This document shows, one piece after another, positions 50,464 through 64,000 of a stretch of 64,000 nucleotides of DNA (position 1 is the stretch's first letter; each line of letters begins with the position of its first letter). The position numbers and the translations under genes were made by a program. The notes under the pieces were generated by a model. That model was not told where the DNA came from. It was given only the letters and a program-made list of their open reading frames with translations, and made no database searches. Source of the stretch: Eudromia elegans. Lineage: Eukaryota; Chordata; Aves; Tinamiformes; Tinamidae. The stretch lies in assembly GCA_003342815.1 (NCBI GenBank), contig PTEX01000024.1, positions 3,981,517-4,045,516 of the forward strand. The letters are read 5' to 3'.

Positions 50464-52494
50464 TAACAGCTTGTCTCACAGAGAAGCTGGAATAGCTTCT
50501 AGCAGTTGCAGAGTTAGGAGGAGGTAATAGGATGAACGGACTGGCTGTCAAGATATCCACACTTTTCCCTGGTCTTTCACATAGTTTATCTGCATGTGAG
50601 GATTGTCAGCATAATAAAATATTTACAAATAGCCAGATAAAGGTTTGGAGAGGCTAACAGATTTCCGAGAGATCATTCCCAACTCCAATTATTGTTGAAG
50701 GAAAAAAAAACATAGCACAAAACGTCCAGGAAAATGAGATCAACTTTAGAATCCTGAAAGCAAAAACAAGATAGGGGAAAATATTTTGAACAGAGCTACC
50801 TAAAAGGGACTATAATAAATGCAGCGTGAAAAGCACAGCTTTTTAAAAGCAAAAGGAGACAAGATCAAGGCTCCAAGCCAGCCAGCCCGTTCCTAGGACA
50901 CTATCCCATGTCATCCATGCTCACAAATATCCTCTCTGAAGCACAGGACAGACACAAGAACAAAGTGCCATGCTGCCCACAGAGAATAATTTGCTCTGCG
51001 GTCTCCTCCCAGTGTCAGCACAGGGTGAGGGGACCCTTCACCCCAACTCATAAAAATACTTACAAGTTTTAGGGTCTTCCTATGGGTTTGGGGATTTAAT
51101 TTATGCCTGGTTTTTGGATGCACAAGAGACACCAGCTCCTAAAGCTGCACACAGACTTGCAGGTGCACTGCATACTCACAAAAAGTACAAAATGCACTTT
51201 TTTATTATGCAGACTGATGGCTGCCTGAGAAGAATATCCTCGAAAAGGCTCCCAAAGACTCCTGTCTCCTGTTTTGATACATACATGCCCTCCCACCCGG
51301 CCTCCATCACCAGCCCAGCTCAGAGACAGGATGGAGGCTCCACAAACCTTCCAGTAGACCTAAATAATCCCCTTTTGCAGAGAGTCCGTTGTTTGGTCCT
51401 CTGCCTGTGTAATACAGTAACATTAAATTGTAATATCACACATGCACACACATCCACAAAAAAACACTTTCAAGTGTCTGTACATGTTAAAACCTTGTGT
51501 CAATTTAATATGCTCCCTTGAGAAAGCATTTCCAGAAAGAACAAACCTATCTGGAGGTTCTGCTCTCTGGAAGGTATCAAAAAGGTATCAAGCCCTTCAG
51601 TCCTCATACTCAAGAGCTGACATCGCATTCCCTGAAAGCTTTAGCGAGAGCCTCAAGTCACACGCACAGCATTTCATTCACCTCCTTAAGGACTATGCTT
51701 ATTTTTGGTTTCTGGCCAGGGTACAGCACGGGTTTTCACATATAAACCTGCTCAGCTGAAGCTCTGTGCTTTTCCAAAGCCCTCTCTGAACAGTATTTTA
51801 CTCCTTGCCAAGGGCAGTCACCCAACCGCGCCTTGCACTCTGCTCTACCAAATCAAGGGTTTTCATAGTGCCCAAGGAAAATAAACCTGCTTAATCCCAC
51901 ACTCCTGGGATTTGCTGCAGTAAAGGAAATTCTTTTAGCTCAGAGGCACAAGAGTTAAGAGAAATAGATAGCCCTCTATTAACAAGTCCAGTTTTACACA
52001 GTCCATTTTAATAAATTAAGGCAAATGGAAACATATCTTTTGATACAGTAATATCATAAGTATCCTCTTCCCAGGTCCATTTATCATCTTGCACATCACA
52101 GTATAGAATTAACTGTGTAGAACTGCACAAAAAACAGAGTCATGGGTGAGGGTGGGAAGCTAACCCAAAACATGCTATATAATCCAGACATTTCTAAATT
52201 ATACCAAATTAACCGATGGATAGACTAAAAGTCACCAATATCTGAGAAATCCCTTTAAAATCCTGCATAGCATGTGATGAGGCCACACTACAACTGATCT
52301 ACAATGCAAGTAGCCTCCCAATTTAGATGCTCTATTTTTGCTAAGCAAAGGATTTTCCTAACTTGCTAATTCCCTACTTGGCATATGCTGAAAGTATGTT
52401 TTCAATAAATAGTTCTTAAATTATTTATTTTATTTAGCTGGGAATCATTCCAGGATCAAAGCCTAAGCTGGAGAGAATAGGGAAGGGAGAAAGG
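50464..52494. other. Non-coding DNA
   Basis: No gene is recognisable. Overlapping forward frames of 135, 105 and 75 codons lie between 51114 and 51759, plus minus frames of 66-74 codons. None shows a domain, signal peptide or supportive splice site. Overlap of several open frames argues for composition rather than coding. Confidence 0.65.
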
Positions 52495-52600
52495 AAAAAA
52501 AAAAAAAAAAAAAAAAAAAACACCACAACCACAAAAAACCCACAACCAAGAAAGTCTCCCCCAACACACACACTATACCTACACCCCAACAAAATATATC
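52495..52600. repeat. A26 run followed by an A/C-rich tract
   Basis: Twenty-six adenines (52495-52520) are followed by about 80 bp made mostly of A and C, with ACC, CACA and AACCC units and very few G or T. It is low-complexity sequence, with the complementary composition of the G/T tract at 3979-4021. Confidence 0.85.
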
Positions 52601-55600
52601 TTTCAAAACAGAGTTTTTAAGCTTTCCTCACATATGTCTGGAAAAAAAACATGATAAAATCATTTGTATAAGAGAGTTGGCAAAATTATTAGGGAAGAAC
52701 AATCAACAGCAGTTATGGTTTTAAAAGAGTAATATTTGCCTGGAGTGGCAATAATGAGCTAAAAAAGTATCTGCTCAAAAATTAAAAAGTCTTAAGTTCC
52801 TCATTAGGAACTATTCCCAAATTTTTATGTTTCTAATAGACATTTCACTGTTTAGAACAGGAAAATATGTATAACCACATTGGAATTTGAAATAGAGTCT
52901 GCTTACACTCTATGGACTATTTACAGTAGGCCCTGTTCACCACTTCCATCAAAAAGCTTGAAGAAAAACCTTCTCCCTGCAAGCACCATGGACAGATTGC
53001 TCAAAATCTTACAAAATCAAAGTACATTCTTTATCTGAAGATACTATTCCCTGAAGCATGGTGACCCTCTCCTTCTGACCTCTTTCACAGGAAAGAGACA
53101 AACTACAAAGTGAGAGTGAAGATAGTTCATTTTTTATATGCTTTATACATGCAAATTTAATGCATCAGTTTTTTCTTTATTCCCTTTCCTTGAATAAAGA
53201 TGATCCTGGTGCTCCTAGTTCACACTTATCCTGTTGATGCAACATGAAGGAATGCACTTCGAAGTCGCAACTACACAACTTGCTACATAGCATAAAAAAA
53301 GTAGGCAGTGTAGGCATAACTCAGCATTGCACAAAGCTATGTAGCTGCCAAAGATGTGAAAATATGAGTTATAGCTGATAATTACTGCCCACAAGTCACT
53401 GAAAAATCTCATGATTTCATACATCTCTTTTTCCTTCCCCTTAATTAATCCTGAATTCTAAAGCAGCACACTTTAAAAAGAATACACTATCGATATAGTT
53501 TTAAAAACCCAAATCCAATACAGATCTTTAAATAATTACGTTTAGAAAATACTGACATTTAGCCCAAAAAACGTATTGACATTCTGTTAACTTCAGCCAT
53601 TAAATTAATCATCTGGCTTTGGTGGAATGAAACCCAAGCACATATTGATCCCGAGATTCACTGCTGCACTGGGACTCTGGCAGCTCCGCTGTCAAGCACA
53701 GTGAGCTGCAATAAGGGGTTCTCCCCACAGAATTCACAGTTTCAGCTGCTACCTGATAGACTTTACACCTGATGCAAGATCAGTTAGACTAAAATGAACA
53801 GCTGAGGCAGGAGCAAACCAGTATCTGATAGACCTGGAGCGCATGGGGTTTCATGGGCTCATTAACAGAAATATTCCTCTTTGCACAATGCAGAAAAACC
53901 TTTTAAGAGTTACTGATTTAAAATAGACTAAACAAAAAAAAAATGTTCTTGGTCATGTTTATCCACGCTCCAGATGGATGCTCCGACTCTCCCACTCCTA
54001 CCACTTGTGTCTATACTGATATAGATGTATGTCTACAAAGTGTCTCCTACAAAACACCACTCCTTAAGAAAGGATGCAGCATCCCATCCTGGCAACAGGC
54101 TTTGTAGCAGTGCAAGGTAAGTTTTTAAGCAACAAGATGAGTTATTTGTAACTTCTACAACCCTAATTAATCAGAAAGCATTCAAAAAAACTTACAAATA
54201 TACCTGCCCAACATGTATTTTGCTCAGATGCAGACTTTAAGTTCAGATACATAAGACTTTTTCATGTGAATAACAGCCCAGCAACTGCTTCAGCAATTTT
54301 TTTAAAAAAGAAAAGTTTTCATGGATATTCTATTACAAATAAAACAGCAGGAATCATTTGCCAATGGGAAGCTAGTAAGTGTAAAAGTATAGTATACACA
54401 AGTTTAACATCCACTTGTTGAAATGAGCACCAGGATTTATCTTTATCCCTGTGGGAAAGGGCTGGGACGTTCCAGCTGGAAGCCTTGCTTTATCCAGCCC
54501 TGTTTTTTAAACAGGGCCAACTGCTGGGCTCTGCAGCACTTCCCCACACTTCATCCCAGCACATTATTAGCCATTTTTACACAGCATTTATAAGCGGAGA
54601 CAAGATTACAACAATACTGAAGTGGCAGGGTTGCTGGCTGTGATTTTTTTAAAATGTATTTTTTTCTATTTCATCAATATGTAAATTGTGTATATAATCT
54701 GACTAATCAGAAATGGATTTACTATGTGAACTGAAGCACTAATGAAATCTTTTGAGGTATGACATTCATTTGAACAGTTGTGGATCACTCTGATAAACAT
54801 AATAAAAAGACCCGTTATTGAAATATATTCTGCTTTTTTAGCATGGTTTGTATTTGTTGGTTGCTCAGTTTAATAAGATTTTATATGACTTTAAGACTTA
54901 ATATGACTTAGTCAGAAAAAAAAAAGGTGGATTCTAGTGGATTTTAACATTTCAGTGTTCAGCATTCTTAAAAGAACAATACAGAGGAAATATTAACATT
55001 TCCTAGGCAGATTTATCACCATGGTCACTGATTATACTTTTTTCTGTATCACTGTTCATTCAGACTGATCTCCTGAGTAACCAATATTTTGCCAGCACAG
55101 ACTATCAGCTTCCCTTCTGATGCTCTTGATGCACTAACCCTTCCCTTACTGCACCTGAATAAATATATTTCAGGAAACGCCTTTGTGGCTAAAAAAAAAT
55201 ACCATCTTGGAAACAAAATTGCTGTCATGTCTCCTTATGTAAAGCTAAGCATCAGCTGAAATAAAACCTCAGTGCCCTTGACATACAACACTACAGAACA
55301 TCTCTTTCGGGTTGTTTGTGCTGTATTGAGATTCATCTTTTTCATGGATGATTCTAAAAGCTTCAGTATCTTAAAACTCTTAAACTTCTAAACTCTGTTT
55401 TAATAATAAGAATGCTTCCACTTTCAACAAGGCTATTAAAAACAGTGTAGGAAATTTTCTTTGTGTTAGGGAAGAGGAGACACAAGCATAGAAGATGACA
55501 CATAGCTGCACATTCTATGCCTGATCCAGTAGTATCCATCTCAGGCTGGAAAAGGGCTGAGCCCTTCAAATACCCACATAGGTGGTAGAATGCAGAAGTG

Positions 55601-57300
55601 CTTGACTTCTGACAACAGTTTACGATCTCATTTATTTCTCCAGAGCTGCACCCCAATCTCAGGCAGCATTCAGTGCCTTTAGACTCTTTCAGGAGCAACC
55701 ACTTTATAGGGCACGCCAGAAGAGGCTTAGGGATTCTCTAGAGGAAACAAGTCTCATGAGCAGAGGCAATTAGAGGAAGGAGAGAGAACAGGGCCGCATG
55801 AGGGTTTCCCACAAGCCTCGCCACTCAAGGTGGAGCAGTGTTAGCAGGCCTGCCTCCTACTAAGTACCTGCCACGGCCTACATACCTGCAGGTCAGTATT
55901 CAGAACTGTTTTTTCCCCCACTTATGAGCAGCATTGGCTTAGTGCACACACTGAGGCAGATCAATCGGAGAAGGTGGCTGAAAAATTAAGGAATTAAAAA
56001 ACAATTTAAAAGGAAAATATTTTATCTATTTAAGTGTCCAATTAAAGCTGGGGAATCATGAAAATGGAGCGCTAAAGCTATTACACTCCGCACTCTGCTG
56101 TACATAGCTCAAACTTAGTGTAGCTCAATTCAATTGTTTAATCACTGCAAACCAGTACAAAAAGTATCAATTTGCCACATATTAACTCAATAGCTTAAAG
56201 TGCATCCAAACACGAATGAACAAAACACACAATAGAGATGAACAAGTGATAAAATACCACATTGAATGAATTAGCAAACACCTGCAAAAGCTTAATTTAC
56301 AGTAAATGCAGTATCATTTCTGAATTCACAGAACTGAATCAGATGAGCAGCACAGGTGGAATTGAACAAGCTGACTTCTTCCTAGAGAAAGGCAGCTCTG
56401 TCTCTTAAGCCCTTCTACTATGTAGATAGAGAGATTTAGATAGCTTTCAATTAAAAGTTAAATGTTGATGATTTACACTGCTGCAACATGTTCTGTTGAG
56501 CATAAATTCACAAACTTGCCAGACAGAAACAGTCAAAATCATTTGACTGTTCCAAGCATCATTCCCAAGCTTCACTGTCCACTACGGCCTACTCACCTGC
56601 CTCCTCCACCCCAGCAGATCCAGACAGCTATATTTTCAGTCTGACACATAATGGGTATTTTTTTCATCTTTGTAGTAGACTGAATTATCGATCTAAAGTT
56701 ACTCCAGGAATTTCTTTATGCAAATATAAAATAAAGAAGAATTCCTTTCAACAAATTTAATTATTAGTGATGCTCACAGCTTTTGTAATAAAAAAAACTG
56801 CAAAACACTTCCTGAAGCTGCAGTCTAAGGCAGCTGATGTTGTCAGGTTGTTGGATGTGCTGGTCAACAACATTTCTAATAACCTATTCACTGGCAGAAA
56901 TTGGATGTTCAGGTCACTGACCTACCTGAAAGTAAACATTGCTTCAGAATTTGACATTTTCCACAGTAAATATTAAGTTTTGGGCCCAAAACCAGGGAGC
57001 ATATTAGACAAATCTCTTAAATCCTCATCCAGGAAAGCACCAGAAAAAGCTCAAAGGCAGATTCACTTACAATTGGACTCGGAGAAAAATCATCCCTCCT
57101 CCACGTCTCTGCCATGCCTCAAGAATCTCCTGCATTTCCTCAGAGCCATCTGCAGCTTCCAAGTGTATTGCTGGAAAGGCTGCAGTGTCAACTTGGTCTC
57201 ACTTCTAAAACACTTTTGTAAGAGTAAACTGGCAAAAACTCTGTTTAGTGGCATGACAAAGCTTGGACACTGAGAAGGAAAGTCCAACGGCAGAACTAGC
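52601..57300. other. AT-rich non-coding DNA
   Basis: No gene is recognisable. Frames are at most about 111 codons (55363-55698, -), without motifs. A perfect 9-bp hairpin lies at 54497-54517. A consensus AAG/GTAAGT donor near 54115 follows an otherwise open stretch that closes with a stop just before it, so no exon is called. A CAG/GTGAGT donor at about 56596 (-) follows a 46-nt open stretch with a purine-rich acceptor and was also rejected. Confidence 0.65.
54497..54517. repeat. Perfect 9-bp stem, 3-nt loop
   Basis: GCCCTGTTT, TTT, AAACAGGGC. The arms are fully complementary. No T-rich terminator context or microRNA-length stem is present, so function is unknown. Confidence 0.85.
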
Positions 57301-60300
57301 ATGGTGTGCTTAGTGCTGCGTTTTCATTTAATACTGCTTGTTTTCCCTTGCTGTTGGTTATTGATAAGGACATGGGGCTAAAGGTGGACTTTCCTGATCT
57401 ACATAGAGCCCCAAAAGCTCTCAAAAGCTTTCAAGTCAAGTGTTTCACCCTGCTAAGAGTCCACCTGCTAGGGCCAAACTGCCAACTCCTGCAACATGAC
57501 AACTGCAACGAGCACAGAGGCCACCATCAATATCCAGCCTCTCCCAGGCACCACCGCTAAAGTCACCTGCAGCAGGACAGCAAGGCCAGGACTATCATTT
57601 GTCACCTGTCTTACAAACCACTGACTTTTCCCATTCACAGAGTTCCAGTGGCTAATACCCTGCCTAGTAGTTCTTAAACATTATGGTGCAGGTGCTAGAG
57701 CAACCAGGTGCCAACCAAGTACTAGAATTACATATTTCAAGGAGGAATTAACAAAATCAGTTTTAATACCCTAGATGATGTTGCTAGAAAGAGCCCACCA
57801 ATTGGATAACTGATTTGACGTTATTTCCTTTTGTTTTACCAAGCGGGCTTAACAAAGCTAAGCTCCCTTCAAGCGCATCCGACCTGCTGCAGAATAGCAC
57901 GTGCCCCCAGGAAGGGAAACCAACACCAAGAAGATACCAGGATACAACTCACCTGACCTTCACCTAGAATTACTCAAAACAGGGCCAATAAAAACATATG
58001 TGCTTTATTTACATGCAGAGAGGTTAAATTTTATGTATTGATCAATAACATTTGAACCTGCATGGTTTACTTGCCATTTCTTCTCTCAGCAATCAGAATA
58101 TTTGTGTGCAAAATCCTGTTGGGCGAGAGTGCTGATGGAAACACACACTTTTACTAAAAGACATCACCAATTTATTTTTTACTTTTGCTGACGCACGCAA
58201 CCCTGGAGGCCGGGACACCAAGTACCCCCACCACAAAGATCAGCACCTGTATGCAAACTGGTTATTCTCAACATTAAATATTGAGAAAGCATATATAATC
58301 TTCAGAGCAGTCTTCAAAATTATTCTGCTAATCATTTAAAATACATTTGAGGTAATTGTAATCTGCCAGTTGATCAACAGAAAACAAAAAACAAACCCCC
58401 TATTTCCACTGAATACATTATCCATTGTAGAATATTCATTAATGAGCAAGTTTCATGGGGTGTTTTTGTTTGTTATTTTTTTATATCACAGTCAAAATGC
58501 CAATTTTGTCTGGCAAGTGGGAACTATTCTATCAATTTCATTTCTGAAAAGTCCCAAATATCACCTCTTTATTTCTCTTCCCAGTATTTTAGCATTTGGT
58601 CTCTGGATTCATATGATTGTTTTTTCATCTCTAATTATGCTCTGTGATTTATCTTCCTTCATTCAAACCTTCAACATAGAGGTCAAAAGAAGAATCGAAG
58701 AATCAAAATTCTAGCATGAAGCTATTTGCAAATAACCTTGCTGAAGGCAAACAACGCAGATTTGTCAACTCTGTTACTTATTTAAAGTATGTCCAGCAAC
58801 TCTTTTTTTTAATTACTTGCTCATTGCCAGCCAGATTGCTCTAATAATTACACTATTTTATAGCTTTTTTTTGGGGGGGTGAAACTACTGATCTTAGAAG
58901 TCATTCAAGCCACAGAATTCAACATTTAAAGTACCACTACTCTATTAGCTGGGCATTATAACCACCTCAGTTGGGTAGAAATTGAAAAAATCAGTCAGGT
59001 ATTTTTGCATGAGTTTAGTACTTTAAGTACTGATAAAAACTACACATGGAGAACTAACAAGTCTTCTGTAACAAGAACATATGCACCACAATAAAGCAAG
59101 TAAAAAAGCCAATAAATAATAAGTTAGGAAAAAAAGATTTCTCATTGTTATTTCACAACTTCAGCACATCTGTGTTTGAGAGAGCTCAGCAACAATGCTT
59201 TTCTTCTACAGGACTTTGTATCATTGTTTAAACACAATAATCTCAAAATCCCCAGGAGCAAAGGGGAACAAAAAATAATAACAACCCCAAGGAGGAGCAG
59301 CACAGGAGCCATTCCCATCGCTCCCCACTCCCCTGTTGCAGAAGCGACACAGCTCTACTTTGAGCACACAAAGTTATCTTGTTGCCTTTGTCCCCATCAG
59401 GAAGCCATGTGCGAGGACAGGTTTAAAAGCTCTAAGTGGAGGCAGAAAGGAGAACAAATTTCTGCATGAGAGGTTAAAACAGTGTAAGTGCTAGCGGGCA
59501 GAAGAGGACCAGGAGCAAGAAAGCAGTCAAACAAAAGTCACAAAGTTGATCTCTACATGGTAAAGATTCCCTCTGTTCACTTAGCCATCTATTGGAAGTC
59601 ATACATTGATTGTTTCTTTTTATTTTCTCCCTGTTATCAGTTTCCTTTCTTAAAAATATTTCCCTAGATATCAGCAATACTGTAGTCTTGTTTTTAGAGT
59701 TCAATCATTTTCTCAGCACAAAATTTTGTTGCCTGCTGCCATAGCAATGTATTTGCACTACGTGATGCCTGTTTTTAACTTCTGCTTGCTGCCAGGGAGC
59801 GAGAGAAACTTTAAGAATTTCTACTAAAATGCTATTCTAGGTAACCTTGATAATGTTCAACACTAGCAGCTTCACAAGACACATGGGGACATCAGTAAAT
59901 GTTTCCTACACTTAGCAGCAGAGATTTCACACCAGGCTGCAGTTTTTGTCATGAAACCTGGAAAATCCACACCTGCACAAGATCAGCAGCAGCTTCTTTC
60001 CACAGAGCTCCCCGATGAAAATGCTTGTTACCTGGCGAGTGATAACCACCAATTGGCCTTGGCGACCACGTCTTTTCTCAAGCAGCAGAATGGCAATTGC
60101 AGCAGCTCAGGCTTCTGAAGAGTCTTGGCAGCAAAGGCTTCTAATTGAGGAGAGACTCTCAAGGACAAAAACTACATCTATAATCAACCCTTAAGCTTGC
60201 AAGAAGAATGAGAGCAAGGTTTAAACCTGAAATCACATTTATAGCTTTATTTCAAGACCTTTACACTGCCAAGAAATGCAGTTTGAAAAGCTAGTGTCAA

Positions 60301-63300
60301 TTACTTTTCATGCAGGAGCAAATTAAAAGCCAATTGGCAAAGACAAAGGCAGAACTGCTTCAGGACGTATCACCTATAGCTGGCAGAGAACGAAATTTCC
60401 TTTTCCAGATTCTTACTATTCCATACTGTTACACTGCATCATTGATTGATGTAAAGTGAAAGAAAGAAAGGGAAACACCATTTTCAGCAACAGTGACAGA
60501 ACATTCCTGTAACTTATTGCACTCCTTGCCCTGAATACGTGGAATTGTTTTAACATAAATATGGAACAGTTTGGGCTCAGTTATTTTGTACTAAAATACT
60601 GACAAAAATTCTGACATACGGCCTTAGGCCACTGCCAAGAATCTGTTTTAAAAGGGTTTATGGAAGAGGATACAGATGCCACGCTCATAGACATTCTTGG
60701 AGGAGGACGGAAAGACCACACAGTAATGTGTACCAACTGCTATAGCATAGTAAGTGGACTAACTTGAAAAGCAAATCTCTCTCTGGTATTCAGCTGGAAT
60801 CTTAAAGAACTTCTACTAAAAGCTATCCCCTAAGATTAATCCATTAATTACTTTACAAGATTCCCCAGTCTCCATGGAAAAGCAGGGTATCACTTCTACT
60901 AGATGCATCATATTCAAAAATGTTCAAAGAATTGTTCATAAAATACAACTTTAATTCTGCAAAGTTAATGAGAGATGTTTCCTCAATTTGTTCCATGTTT
61001 TCACATGTACATTACATGATTTAGTCAGATATAAAGCATATCCTGCAAGAGCATGAAAGACACTCCCAATCCTGCAATGCATCCTATGGAAAGAAGATAA
61101 TTTTTTTTAACTCCACTGAAGCTTTACATATAGGATAAAAATTAAACTTAAGCAGAATGGGATATTAATAGTAATAAGCACATGTTTTGAATGCATTTTC
61201 TATCCCAGTTAAGAAATTGAGGGTTTTTAATCTCAACTTTATTTTGGTGAAAATGAAAGTTCCTCTTTCACGTTTGGAGACAAGACTTGTCCTTTTGCCA
61301 ATTTCTACATATGTTAGTTTATTACCCAGGCTGCCTCTTTCAAGAAGTCATCAGAACAAAGACAATATTTCTACTCACTGAAAAACAACACTGACAGTCT
61401 ACCATATTTGCCAGTTAAACACTCACTACATTACTGTTTACTTGCATTCATCTATCTTATATTTAAAAAATATGACAGCAATCTGGCCAAAAGAAATGAA
61501 TTCATCTGGCTCAAATCACTTCCTGGTGCCAAGTGGCCACATATTTGGCTACTGTAGCATTTCCTTCATTTGCCAGTGTATGAATTCAAGGAGAATTACA
61601 GAAGTTGAGTAGAATTTAAGAGCTAACAAGGCAGCAATTTCTTTCAAGGGTAAGCGAAAATTTATCAACTTCTACACAACATGCTCCTGCCATTTATACC
61701 AGTTCTATGTTAATCCTTTAAAATTGCCTATTTGCCAAAGTAGAATGATTGCTGTAGCAGGACCCTTCTAAAAGGGCTACAAAATTTTAGTCAAGGAGAC
61801 CGCCGTGCATTGGCAAGTCCCTCGGGCATATAAACTCTCAGGCTTTTTTTCTTTACATAAGTAGCTATTATTCACCCAGAGGGATTTGCTGATACGGATG
61901 AACAACATTCTACTATTGACAGTATAGCCTGTGCTGGACTACTGCACTGAACTAATACTATCAATAGCTATCGACACACTGAAAAAACAGGTTGTCTTTT
62001 TAGTGATCAGAAATCACCATTAAAGGTCTTCTGTCTCTTCAGGAAAGAAAATGGGTTTTGTTAACAAAAAGGACACTCCTTTTCCAGCTCTACCTTTTTA
62101 CTACCTTTCCCACTCCAGATGACTTTTCGATGGGTTCTTAAAAAGACTCCTGAAGAACAAATACTAGTCTTCACATGTATTAAGCTGCACTTAATTACAT
62201 ATATTTCAATAAAAGACACCAGTGATCTTAAGTTAGACAAACATACAGTGATCATAAATAAGTTTAGTCTAGAAAATGGAGAGATTCCAGTCTTTTCAAT
62301 TCCAGATAGGAAAGATTAGAAATTCATTTTCTCTTGAATAGAATATTCTAGCTTCACTCGGGTATGTTTTATTGAAAGTGAAACATTTTGACCTTGTTTC
62401 AGGTTAAGTTAATAAATAATATTTAGTACATCTCATTTGAGGGTAATTTCGACAGTAAAAAGCACTGCGATATGGGACACCGACTTGCAACGGTTTTGTG
62501 GAGGCCAGTGCCCCAGTTATACCCCAGGGTCTGGCCTAAAACCTCACAAGATTTTCAGATAGAAATCTGCTATTAAGAGAATCAGAGCCTTAAGAGAAGC
62601 AGAGAGGAAAGAAATATGTCTACCTGTGAGTAGCAGAGATATTACAGTACATAGAAACGATCACCTAAAGGCAATGTGTAGCTTTATATATGCCGACATC
62701 ACCATTTATTTCTTTAATGTTACAGCATTTTGACTAATCCTAAACAACTAGATGCATCCCCTATATAAGAATATTCATCTGTGTTTACTACAGAAAGACA
62801 GGAGCAATTCTCAAAGGTTTTTTTTATTATTAATATTTTTTACAATTCAAACTGAAATGACTTGAAATGTGAGACTTTGCAAGAAGTGCAAGGAAGTCTA
62901 AGTCTTTGAAGTCATGTTGCTCAGGTTTTGGCTGTGGCATTACTGGTAGAAATATATTCCTAGCTCTATATATGTTTCGTTTTGCCCATGCCAAGACTGT
63001 GTTTAACAGAATACACTGATTTTATAATTGTAACAAACTCATCATTGCTCAATCTTCTGTTTTAAAGAATTTTTTTACTCATTCTAGTCATTTGGCTTTA
63101 TGGATGGATTGCTCATGTCTAATTTTAGTAGAATCAAACCTCAGTGAGAATACATCCAAGTTCAAAATCTGAGCTATGTGTATTTGAACTAAGTTATCAA
63201 AATCATCTAGTGCACTAGTCTCAGGTGCCTATTGTGGGGAACAAGTACAAGACAGAGAAGAAATGCTGCAAGCAGCGCACAGAGTGAATCAGAGGTGACA

Positions 63301-64000
63301 CAAGTCACACATCTCACTTTCCTCAGCTAGCACAAGATCTCCTCTAACAGCCAAAAGGGAAAGAAGTCAAAATGTTCTACTCTGACAATTCAAAAATATA
63401 CTGTTTATTTCAAAAAAATACTGTTTGTTACTAGAAATTCTGAAATAAAATTGAAAATACAAAGTGTACCAGTATTTTGGAAATGTCAACTTAAATTTTT
63501 GAAACAAACTGATTTTAATCACATATTTCATTCACCAAAATTTCTAAATTCCATGTTTTCATTTCAAATCTGATAAAAAAACAAATCAAGTCAAGCATCA
63601 GAAAAATAAAACAACACTTCAGAGATGCAGCTTTCGGGACAACAGCATAATTTTCTTTCATGACATATCTGGAATCACACATGCCTAAGTTGCATATAGA
63701 AACGCTAAAAGCTTCAGTTTATGAATAAATTCTGCCTCTTAATGGTGCTGAAATAACTAAATAGGATTAGATGCTTGAAGGTCTTGATATAACTATATCT
63801 AATGCGTGATGCACAATCTGAGCACACGACGCTCAGGAATTCTAAGTGAACAGCAATGCAAACCCAGGACGAGTCTTGGAGATCCATAAGGCCTCTCACT
63901 GGCACATTAACAAGCTGAGAGAGAGCCTTCTAGGACAAAGTATCCTGTAGCAATGAATCCAAAGGATTCAAACCAAACATTGATTTTATAAAAACCTTTG
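57301..64000. other. AT-rich non-coding DNA to the right edge
   Basis: No gene is recognisable. The longest frame is 114 codons (58370-58714, +), rich in Phe, Ile, Leu and Ser as expected from T-rich DNA, and lacks clear family motifs. A CATATAAA word with an inverted CCAAT (ATTGG) upstream occurs around 61805-61840 but has no supporting exon. A 20-bp tandem duplication lies at 63391-63430. No named transposon or RNA gene was found. Confidence 0.65.
63391..63430. repeat. 20-bp tandem duplication
   Basis: Two adjacent 20-bp units (63391-63410 and 63411-63430) share 17 bases; each reads CAAAAA-ATACTGTTT with small differences. It is probably a slippage duplication. Confidence 0.8.

Noticed and set aside
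51114-51759. Overlapping 135-, 105- and 75-codon + strand frames.
   Set aside because: Several overlapping frames without motifs, and with opposite-strand frames too, point to chance.
53969-54115. A + strand exon candidate ending at AAG/GTAAGT.
   Set aside because: All three frames contain a stop before the donor.
54481-54560. A CR1 fragment suggested by CAGGGCCAAC.
   Set aside because: Only one short word matches, and it is explained by the local hairpin.
61800-61845. An ATTGG plus CATATAAA core promoter.
   Set aside because: Short AT-rich words recur by chance and no exon or CpG signal follows.
1-64000. Retroviral or LTR elements, DNA transposons, tRNA or rRNA genes, microRNA precursors, CRISPR arrays.
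   Set aside because: I read both strands for terminal repeats, tRNA-like folds, familiar microRNA seeds and repeat-spacer arrays and found nothing I could support.

Overview
This window reads as vertebrate nuclear DNA with no assignable gene. It is AT-rich throughout, roughly 60% A+T by eye. It has many A/T homopolymers and short AT microsatellites, and no operon-like gene packing. The longest open frame is about 171 codons, and none of the frames looks like a protein family I know. The only interspersed repeat I can name with reasonable confidence is a decayed 3' end of a CR1 non-LTR retrotransposon (45481-45640, + strand). A second, weaker CR1-like piece lies near 19570-19620. CR1 remnants, few interspersed repeats and no visible Alu, B1 or L1 sequence together suggest a sauropsid, most probably a bird. 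Species and chromosome cannot be decided from this sequence. The stretch could be a gene desert or the inside of a very long intron.

Layout. 1-14,000: AT-rich non-coding DNA with A26 at 54-79, a G/T-rich tract at 3979-4021 and a TA/TG-rich block at 7827-7911. 14,028-14,221: the first of three small CpG-rich patches. 19,500-21,010: a varied block with a CR1-like scrap, two perfect AP-1 motifs 72 bp apart, an E-box palindrome and about 280 bp of purine-biased strand. 28,481-28,520: a tandem pair of IRF/ISRE-like motifs. 30,394-30,628: the densest CpG patch, with 25 CpGs in 235 bp and about 70% G+C. 31,800-33,650: a 26-bp TA palindrome, a 48-nt pure pyrimidine run, a cluster of TAAT homeodomain cores, a C9(TC)n microsatellite and a possible minus-strand first exon. 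37,858-37,944: the best internal-exon candidate, 87 nt in phase 1-1 with strong splice sites. 44,086-44,210: the third CpG patch. 45,481-45,640: CR1. 47,867-47,883: a CTCF-like motif. 49,900-50,465: a moderately CpG-rich stretch with a spaced 12-bp repeat and a 45-bp-period tandem duplication. 52,495-64,000: AT-rich non-coding DNA with one A26/AC-rich tract and small hairpins.

No retrovirus, LTR element, DNA transposon, tRNA, rRNA, recognised microRNA or CRISPR array was identified, and I see no new multi-gene system. The signals most worth testing are the two exon candidates and the isolated CpG island. Repeats and palindromes are read directly from the sequence. Transcription-factor calls are motif matches only.
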